Shown: positions 56,801-64,000 of the stretch, one piece after another
Numbering within the stretch: position 1 is the first letter of the stretch
Layout: each line of letters opens with the position of its first letter
Assembly (NCBI GenBank): GCA_030762175.1
Contig: CM060846.1
Location: 239,248,012-239,312,011 of the forward strand
Direction of reading: 5' to 3'
Origin: Metallyticus violacea
Lineage: Eukaryota; Arthropoda; Insecta; Mantodea; Metallyticidae
DNA: 64,000 bases
Program-made: the position numbers and the translations under genes
Notes under the pieces: model-generated
What the model was told of the DNA's origin: nothing
What the model saw: only the letters and a program-made list of their open reading frames with translations
Database searches by the model: none

Positions 56801-59800
56801 AGGTAATGATAATTTATAAGCGTTATAATATTTGATTTTCCTACAATATCTATTAATTTATTGAATTACATCAAAATTTGCTTATTATAGATTGTAATAC
56901 ATTGTATATATTGCAGTATAGGTTATTTCTGTAATTTAAAACTAAATATGTTGCTTTCTGTTGAAACCTATATTTCTGTGAAGAAAACTACATGGAATAA
57001 TAAAAAATTTTTTTTCTGCAATATTGACAGGATTCTAAATGGAGAACATCTATTGGAATGCACAGAAGTGAGGAAAGCTGCACCTGACGGGAAAATAAAC
57101 AAATTATATTGATTGGCCAGGGGAAAATTTATGGATCAAAATTCTGCAAATTAGATCATCAACATCATCAACAACAACAATCTAAATTAAACTATACTAC
57201 AACTACAGCTGTAATTGGTGCTCAGGTTAACAGTTAGAACAAGATAGCTTTTTCAAGTTGATGTCAGTTAAAATAATGATACTCAAAGAGTTATAAAGAA
57301 ATATCAAATGTAGAATAGTGTGTCAATAAAAATAATAAATAAACCAATATTTAAAATACAGTTAGAATAAGAATACCTTGCTTAAGCACTGAAGAGATCT
57401 ATGAAGGCTTCTTGATGTTGTGCCAAAATCAATTACAATATCCACTGTTCCTTGACAAGCATCTACAGTTCTTTCAATCAACTGTTTCTCATACAGGTCT
57501 TCATTCCACTGCACAACATTTACCCTAAAATATTTTTAAGGTACTTGGTTATTTATTTCAACAAAGAAATGCTTTAGCATCACTAACATTTTGAACTTCA
57601 CTATTTGTTCATTCATAAATAACATATGAATTTAACATTTCCTTAACACAAATGTTTCTGTGGTACTAACTTTTTGTATTCCTTGGCCAATAGGAACCCT
57701 TCATCTTTAAGAGAGGCTACTGTTATGGAAACACTGTCTTTCATGGATTGGTAATGATATCCAGCAATGCGCATAGCCCACAATGCAAGTCCACCAGTGC
57801 CAACAATCAAAATTTTACATTTACCTGAAAAGTAAAATCAATATTCAATTGATCTTATTATAAGTTCCCTGTAGAAATAATATGAAGATACAATTTGCCA
57901 CTCACTGCATAAGAAACAGTGAATTTAAAAATCTTTTTTAAACCTCTATTCTCCTTTTAATTGCAAAATTAACTAATGTCATTTTCATGTGATGAACAGA
58001 TTCTTAAATTCCAGTCCATAGTCTTATACTACAAGCGTGATTTGCTGCAAGTTTTTATTAAACTATTTGTGCAAATATTTCATATCTCTGTCAAAACTAA
58101 ATCAATGCTCTAAATTAAGAATATTCACCATTTTCACCTCTGTCCTTTAATATTTTTTCAACATGCTCATGTGCAAGGAAGACAGTATTCATGGCAAGTA
58201 GAGCCCCAGTTGGCAGCATAGCAGCCACACTTAATGGTATAGACTCTGGAATCTTGATGAGATATTTCAGTTCAGGAACAATGATGAATTCCGCATACCT
58301 GTAAAAATTATGTGCATCATAAAGTATCTGTTATCTTTTGTTTCTGTTAGCTAAACTACCAATATATAAATGATTAATATGCTGCTCACTTATTCCTTTG
58401 ACTTTAACTTACCTAGCATTAATGTGCCTAAACCAGGAGTTTTCAAAATTTTCTTGAATGTGGACCCTGTTTAATAATCTCTTGCTGTCAGACCCCTGAG
58501 ATTTAACTGAATTCCTTGAAATTGACTATTTGTATCTATACATTCAACAGATGCTGTTAACAGTTCTCTAATGGTTTATGGGATCTGCAGACAATAGTAT
58601 GAGGATTGCTGACCTAAACCATTTGCTATTATGGTTGATGAAGCATCATGTAAAATGAAATGCATCTGCACTTAAATTATAGTAACATGCACAACATTAT
58701 GATATTCAACTGTAATACAGTTTTTTTTAATTGATATCATTGTATGATTCAGTTGAACTACACACTCTTAAAGCTTCACTTACTTTTCATAAATGTATGG
58801 AACCGGTTTCAAGAACATTTAGTTCCCATCTTCAGCCAGGCTAAAGTTCAACTGTTGGATCATTCGTTGAGCTGTGGGAATGTGTATTCTGCTCTGGTGG
58901 CAGTGTGATAAACTTGTAGTTTATGTTTTCATCCCCGACAATGTTGAAGTTCATTATGCTGTCTTTGTATTTGTAGATGTAGATTTTCTCCCAGGTTGCT
59001 AATTCCATAGGTCCTTGTACTGATTTTAATAATTTTGATTTATTTATTATGTAGTGATTTTGTGTCCAAAAATGATATGCTACTGCTGATTTCTCTATTT
59101 GCTTGTACTTTATGTTCCTGAAATGTTCCTTTAACCGTGTGCCTATGTTTCTCTTTGTTTTTCCAATGTAGATTTTTTCACATTCTGCACAGTTTATTTT
59201 GTAAATACCTGATTTTTCTTCTTGTGGAATACTGTCATTAACATTATATCAGTAAATTTTTAACATTAAATCTATTAATCGGTGCCAACCTGATATTAAA
59301 ATCTTTAAGAATATTCTGAAATTTTTTTGAGGCCCATGGATGATATGTGAATTTTTTAAAAATTAGTTTATCTTTTTTTGCTGAAAGTGTTGTGGTTTCT
59401 TTGATATGTTTTTGTCTCTTGAATTTCTGCACCTTTTTATGTACTAGTTCTTTTTTAAAACCATTTTTAACTGCTGTTTCTTCTATTTGATTGTATTCTT
59501 TAAAATATTCTTCTTTGCTAATTTGTAGGTTAACTAGCCGGTGTGTTAAACTGTTAATTACTGCATGTTTGTGCGCTGTGGGGTTAAAACTGTCAGCTTT
59601 GATGTGATTATCTGCATGTGTATTCTTTCTGTATATTCCAAATTTAAGTTTTTCTAGGCATTTCATTATTTTAATATCCAAGAATGGCAGCATGTTATCT
59701 GTTTCTATTTCGTATGTAAATGATATGTTTATATCTTGAATATTTAGAAGTTTTAAGGCACCATCAATGAGTTTTTTGTTAACTATGGCAAATATATCAT

Positions 59801-62800
59801 CTACATATCTGTACCATACCTTAAATATGTATGGAAAAGCTTTGTTGATGTGTGTTTCAAATCTACTCATGAAGAGGTTAGCTAGCCATAGTTTGGGAAC
59901 CCCTTATCTCCATTTCTAGCTAACCTCTTCATGAGTAGATTTGAAACACACATCAACACAGCTTTTCCATACATATTTAAGGTATGGTACAGATATGTAG
60001 ACAATATATTTGCCATAGTTAACAAAAAACTCATTGACGATGCCTTAAAACTTCTAAATATTCAAGATATAGATCATACAGAGAGACCCATATGAAGTGT
60101 CACAAGCTAATATATCTTAAATGATCCAATAAAACCAAATGCTTACTTTTCTAAACTTCTTGCTGAAAGGGGCCTTCACAATAGCACTATGGGCAAAACT
60201 TATGTGAGCCCCTTTATGGGGCTTGGGGGTGAGGTAACTTCAGAATTTTATATGATATGATGGTATATAATGTATATATTTTATTTAGATATTTTGATAG
60301 TCCTTAACAAATTACGCAACTTAATTAAAATATTACTTCTAAAATTAAATTTGGAGAGGTTATACTGTGCTTGAAACAGCAGTTATACAAGCTGTGAATC
60401 TGAAAAGGAATCATTGGTACAAAAGAATTGTACTTAAATTCTGGAAACTATCATATTCAAAGTCACCTAAAAGGTTACAAATGGTTTGGCACAGGTTTTG
60501 CATTTCGGGCAATGACATAGGCATAAACCTGCAACCAGATGGATCAATTGAGATGGAGACAGTTTTATATTAAATACATTTTTAAATATGGGGAGTGTTC
60601 TGAAAGTAAAGCAGGGTACAAATTTAGAAAAATTGCCTAATGTTGAAAGCATTAATAAAATGTTATGACATTCTTTAAAAATAGAATGGATGCTCCCAAT
60701 TCCTAGGTGGTTATATGGTTATTGAATTTCTTGTCAGAAGTTCTCGGTTTGCATTGGAATTATTTGTGTGATTTAACATGGGGCATTTTAAAAGGCAGGG
60801 GGCATATTTTTGGCCTTGGAACTTTTTACTAAGTTTTTAAGACAGGTATTAAAAGATGAAAATTTGCTACAAAGAAAGGGGTCCAAAGACTGAAAGAGGC
60901 AAAGGAATTGATCTTTTGAATGTGGATGATGACAGGTATCAAAATGAAGATACTATTGTAAATTGGTAAGTTTAATGTGTGCAGATGTAAGGAAGGAAGC
61001 AATGAGTAAAGAGAAATGTCTAGGAAACTTGCAGCATTGGGAGAGACAGAAGAGATTAAGTTACTGAAAAATTGAAGTTAAGGTTGGGAAGAAGCTGTTT
61101 AAGAGATTTTGAGCACCAGATTCAAAGTACAGAGACATCATCAATATATCTGACCCATAGCAAGGATGCAACAGGTTTTGGTCCTAAATATTTATGTGAC
61201 TGCTTCAGTGTTTGATTTATTTCTGCTTCTCTAGCTTGTAAAAATATGTAATGTATTAATTAGCCAGAAACAGCAAAAACGGTCACACATTAAAACTGTG
61301 TTTTGGATGTTCTCCAATTCTTCCTTAGTGGTGTACAAATCCGCTTGGAGTAACATGCTACAAATTTGACAACAATGATAAAGCTAATTAAAATTGATTC
61401 CCTCAGGGTAATCTATTCATCATGTCATGCAGAGGGTAGATAAAAGTACTCGAATTGCTAAGTGAAAGCGAAAAATGGTGATTAATGAAAAACATGCAAA
61501 TAAACAAAGAAAATGAAGATTAAAACGTAAGGTTAAGGCCGGGTGGAATAAACGCTTTATGCAGAAAAATGGCAGCCAGTTCTCTGCTCTTAGAAGCGTT
61601 GGTGGACAAGGCACAAATAAGCGCTATCGCGAATAATTCATAAAATTGTCTATTAGGGGACAGGGCATATTTGGGCATGCGATTAGGTCTACTTCACCTA
61701 TGATTATTCTTGTGCATGAAACAACTTTGGAGGTAAAACCAATGCAGAGCGCTTCGCACAGTTTACACAACAACAAATATACAGGATTCTCGGAAGTGCA
61801 GTCAGCAAACTATATGATTTTGAAATATTTGGCTAGATTAGGGGCATGAAAGGACCGGGGTGTATGTGCTTTACATTTGTGTTGGCGACCCTTGAGCGGA
61901 CGGGACTACTGAGTGGAAACAGACTGCGGCTCCAATATTTGAGAAATAACTCCGCAGTGAAAGTGTAGCCGGGATTTCACTAGGGAAGTGAGTTCGGGTG
62001 GCAGGGCGCCGAACGTATAGTTCACTTAAACACCAAGGCAAGCACACATTCCAAATGCCAAACCTCAATGCATTTCGCCCATAGTAATGAAGTGAGTGCT
62101 TTAGATTAAAGAAAAATTCCTCCTTCAGATGCGCCATAAAATGGTTAACATATGACGGTGTCATTATCCTGCTCATGGCACTGCCTTTAGTCTGTAAGTA
62201 GAATTTTCTTCAAAGGTGAATGTAATGCCGATAAGGACCATGTCATCTGAGTAACATAAACTCAGTGCTAGGTTCAGCTATTCCTTTTATGTAGCGAGCA
62301 TTAGTAATTTCGCGTCAATGGTGTGTCGAAAGGTCAATGCAATGGGTTTTAGAATATGCAAAGATTGATAGCTATCACTGATGTGAGAAGTTCTGGATTT
62401 GACAAACCGTTGTAGCCAAAAGTCACCAGGAGGAAATACGTCAGTAGGGCAGTTAAAACTTGCTATAATCGGGGGCCTAGAAGGTATTCTTTGTGGATTT
62501 TAGAGAGGAAATAAACAGGAAGGATACGAGGAAGAAAAATGGGCTTGAGGAGAGCTATATCTTGAGAACAAAATCTCTCTCTCTCTCAAGCCAGAAGCAA
62601 CGAAAAACTTAAATTCAAGAATGGAGTTAAACGGAAGTGATTCATAACTTTTGACGTCTTTGACAAGTTCCTTAGGCTTCATTTCTGTAGGAGCAACTGT
62701 TTTTTTTTTTTATTATTATTAATATCGAGGAGCCTTTATCAGCTACAAGAATTATGAGATCAATGTGTCGTTATTGAGAAATCCCTGGCGGTAGGCTTCA

Positions 62801-63468
62801 TTTCAGTCGCAGCAAATGTTTTTATTACTACCGAGCAGCCTTTATCAACTACACGAATTATAAGAATAGAATTATTGGCAAGTCTCTTAAGCGCTGCTCT
62901 CATTAGAAGTTAAATTTTTCCTGGTTCAGAAACAACCTAAAAATCTTTAACAGCACCTAGTTTTAGGGAGCTGTCACCCTAACACGCTAAGAAATTCATT
63001 CAGATGGGCTGGAGGAGGACCTTATCGCACGGATTCATGCAGCGTGTCAAACACAAACTACGTGTGCTCCGATCTCTGCACCGTCGATGTACGCTCTCTA
63101 ATCACGTTAGAGGTCTACAATTCGAACCCCTCTTGTAGTTAAATGCTCTTGTTGGGTTGGTGGAGGTTTCTTGACAAAATGTGGAACGCACGCCCATCAC
63201 CATACCCAAAGCGTTGTCATACTTTGACACCCCACACCAAGCATTTAAAAACCTGGTCCCTCCTTAAATTTACCATCCCACATAACACACTAAGCGTTGT
63301 TGGTGTTTTTTCTATAATAGTTCTGAATATATTAAACAGTAAACACTGCTTTGGACATATAACCAATCTGGGCCCCTGCTACTTTGAAATACAAGAGCAT
63401 GTGGTATTACAGAATTTCCTATTACATACTAATAGTAGTTTCGTTATGTTCGTTTCACTCAAGCAAAA

Positions 63469-63532
<64 letters not shown>

Positions 63533-63966
63533 TTCTCCTTTTACTTTATAGCTTTATTTCTGAGGTATGGTGAAACATTGACAAAAATAAGCTTCTAAAA
63601 TAGATATATTTACTTTATCAACCAAAACACTAAATATTTCATTTTTACAAGATGTATTGAATTCAGTAATTCTTACCCATGTGGAATGCCTTCATATGGG
63701 TACAAAACAACACGATCTCCCACTGCAAATTCATCATTGCCTTCCACTTCAACACCCAGGGATTCGATTATGCCTGCCACTTCATAGCCAGGAAAAAGTG
63801 CACCATCTCGCAACCCATGATGAGCAGGGCTCTGCGTTGCATACCCTGAGCTAAGGGGTAGTTCTTGTGCTGTTTCACTTGTAATACTGGAGGTGCTGGA
63901 TACACTGGAGATGCTGGATATCGAAGGAGATCTTCTCAGTCGATAACATGCACCAGCGCATACCAC
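49553..63966 (-). CDS. Medium-chain dehydrogenase/reductase (zinc-type alcohol-dehydrogenase-like), 3' six exons
   Basis: Host gene on the minus strand. Six exons join in consistent phases with GT-AG borders: 63677-63966, 58129-58298, 57671-57824, 57377-57524, 49921-50073 and 49553-49669 (TAA at 49553-49555). The encoded part has the GroES-like N-terminal fold with PGYEVAGIIE and DEFAVGDRVVLYPYEG, then the NAD(P)-binding Rossmann fold with LIVGTGGLALWAMRIA, and the C-terminal ending SEIQGRAILRFHAIE. In classical zinc alcohol dehydrogenases the motif is GHExxG; here Tyr replaces the zinc-binding His, so the catalytic zinc is doubtful. A low-complexity Ser/Thr stretch follows the first segment. 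The start codon and upstream exons lie beyond 64000. Introns reach 7.3 and 5.4 kb. Confidence 0.88.
49921..50073 (-). CDS. Reductase gene, penultimate exon
   Basis: Fifty-one whole codons (GGVVFISAEVAEKLLPKFSR onward), acceptor ttttccag, donor gtaagtg. Begins with the GG of the last Rossmann strand loop. Confidence 0.9.
50757..50800. repeat. (TA)n microsatellite
   Basis: About 22 TA units. Confidence 0.95.
53100..54020 (-). pseudogene. Tc1/IS630-type DDE_3 transposase pseudogene (minus-strand copy)
   Basis: C-terminal two thirds of a transposase. PHPIIYIDETWVNQNHAKS carries the first catalytic Asp. VIVVDHASYCSMPKEKIPNV carries the second Asp, in the family's DNASYHS block with Asn changed to His. 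SLSPYHCQYNPELIWA carries the third catalytic Glu, with one residue lost before ELIW. Frames change between 53707 and 53818, and the acidic C-terminus (about 53080-53330) has stops. It belongs to the same family as 16087-17430. It sits in an intron, opposite to nothing (same strand as the host gene). Confidence 0.82.
55488..55560 (+). repeat. Solo Penelope-like element terminal fragment
   Basis: Matches the PLE terminal sequence at 2865-2905 and 4619-4660 (ttgtacttatgaagctgtag, acaatggggtggtaatatat). No coding part is next to it. Confidence 0.6.
57377..57524 (-). CDS. Reductase gene, exon 4 of the visible six (counting 5' to 3')
   Basis: First base completes a codon, then 49 codons (VNVVQWNEDLYEKQLIERTV onward, ending SLQCLSK). 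Acceptor attttag, donor gtattc. Contains the DIVIDFGTTS strand of the Rossmann fold. Confidence 0.9.
57671..57824 (-). CDS. Reductase gene, exon 3 (nucleotide-binding motif)
   Basis: Encodes KCKILIVGTGGLALWAMRIA, the dinucleotide-binding glycine motif (GTGGLA), through KDEGFLLAKEYK. Acceptor ttttcag, donor gttagt. Confidence 0.92.
58129..58298 (-). CDS. Reductase gene, exon 2
   Basis: Encodes YAEFIIVPELKYLIKIPESI and SVAAMLPTGALLAMNTVFLA, the bridge between the GroES-like and Rossmann parts. Acceptor tttacag, donor gtgaat. Confidence 0.92.
58800..60072 (-). mobile_element. Penelope-like element with inverted 5' end
   Basis: The minus strand carries the end of the RT, the GIY-YIG endonuclease and the 3' tail (58800-59880). 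It is joined head to head to an inverted copy of its own 5' part: 59922-60072 is the reverse complement of about 59730-59880, with a 41-bp loop. This geometry is typical of 5'-truncated PLE insertions. Confidence 0.85.
58870..59875 (-). pseudogene. Penelope-like RT + GIY-YIG ORF fragment
   Basis: Starts inside the reverse transcriptase (MSRFETHINKAFPYIFKVWY, then catalytic RYVDDIFAIV), continues through the thumb (FLDIKIMKCLEKLKFGIYRK) and linker, and stops near 59244. In a shifted frame the GIY-YIG nuclease follows: KSGIYKINCAECEKIYIGKT, FWTQNHYI and WEKIYIYKYKDSIMNFN. Both catalytic centres are recognisable but separated by the frame change, and the N-terminal RT part is absent. Confidence 0.82.
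61080..61260 (-). pseudogene. Reverse transcriptase fragment, probably Penelope-like
   Basis: The minus strand reads GPKPVASLLWVRYIDDVSVL, the catalytic YxDD region in the style of Penelope-like RT (RYIDDIF), followed by degraded sequence. Upstream NTLHIFxQAREAEIN may belong to the same ORF. Too short for certain classification. Confidence 0.5.
62672..62873. repeat. Diverged direct repeat, ~85 bp units
   Basis: 62672-62761 and 62791-62873 share taggcttcattt..gt.g.agcaa.tgtttt, ga.cagcctttatca.ctaca and gaattat.aga. Confidence 0.7.
63472..63532. repeat. (TTA)n microsatellite
   Basis: About 20 uninterrupted TTA units in the reductase intron. Confidence 0.95.
63677..63966 (-). CDS. Reductase gene, first visible exon
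   Basis: Encodes VVCAGACYRLRRSPS, a Ser/Thr-rich insert, then LRDGALFPGYEVAGIIESLG and GDRVVLYPYEGIPHG. Acceptor cttatag precedes 63966; donor gtaagaat after 63677. Phase 2 at the end fits the next exon. Confidence 0.9.
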
Positions 63967-64000
63967 CTATAAGGTAAAATTGTTATACTTAGAAAGGCAG

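Larger units (their letters stand above)
50074..57376 (-). other. 7.3-kb intron of the reductase gene
   Basis: Contains a TA microsatellite (50757-50800), a DDE_3 transposase pseudogene (53.1-54.0 kb) and a PLE end (55.5 kb). The stretch 51100-52600 has several short open frames that I do not recognise. The rest is AT-rich with no visible gene. Confidence 0.75.
58299..63676 (-). other. 5.4-kb intron of the reductase gene
   Basis: Holds a Penelope-like element with inverted 5' end (58.8-60.1 kb), a second RT fragment (61.1 kb), a direct repeat (62.7 kb) and a TTA microsatellite. No other coding sequence is seen. Confidence 0.75.

Overview
The window is nuclear DNA of an animal, very probably an insect with a large, AT-rich, transposon-filled genome. 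This rests on the mixture of R1/LOA-type LINEs, Penelope-like elements (PLEs), Tc1/IS630 and piggyBac remnants, a tRNA-derived SINE family and one host gene with multi-kilobase introns. Cockroach, termite or stick insect would fit, but the order cannot be fixed from sequence alone. There are no rRNA genes, no convincing functional tRNA gene and no CRISPR array.

Left part (1-20165): non-genic sequence with decayed mobile DNA. It holds inverted PLE fragments (2.1-4.8 kb), two SINE copies (6.6 and 14.2 kb), a mariner/Tc3-like transposase tail (11.8 kb), a 750-bp foldback element (14.8-15.6 kb), a Tc1/IS630 DDE_3 transposase pseudogene (16.1-17.4 kb) and a 5'-truncated LINE with poly(A) tail and 13-bp target duplication (17.9-19.8 kb).

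Centre (20166-36708): the main discovery is a 16.5-kb Polinton/Maverick, an integrated virus-like DNA transposon. It is bounded by a 6-bp target duplication (cacgct) and sits inside a piggyBac-like transposase pseudogene whose two halves flank it. Its unique region is read almost wholly from the minus strand: protein-primed DNA polymerase B, packaging ATPase, a basic glycine-tailed protein, an acidic protein, chromodomain integrase, penton, a pVI/pX-like protein, double-jelly-roll major capsid protein, adenain-like protease and a PC4-like protein. The terminal inverted repeats are about 2.8-2.9 kb and carry two further genes, so those genes exist twice in opposite orientation. PolB, integrase, penton and capsid are broken by frameshifts, stops or a SINE; protease, ATPase core and several small genes remain open. 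Beside the right repeat lies a scrambled mosaic built from pieces of the terminal repeat and inverted pieces of PolB.

Right part (36709-64000): the distal piggyBac half, a decayed near full-length R1-type LINE (37.9-43.1 kb), a 0.7-kb AGT microsatellite, tandem repeats and another SINE (43-47 kb). Then comes one host gene on the minus strand, a medium-chain (alcohol-dehydrogenase-like) reductase with six visible exons from 63966 to 49553. Its N-terminus lies beyond the window, and its introns hold a second DDE_3 transposase pseudogene and PLE copies.

Apparent order of events: piggyBac insertion, Polinton insertion into it, rearrangement and decay of the Polinton, SINE insertion into the capsid gene.
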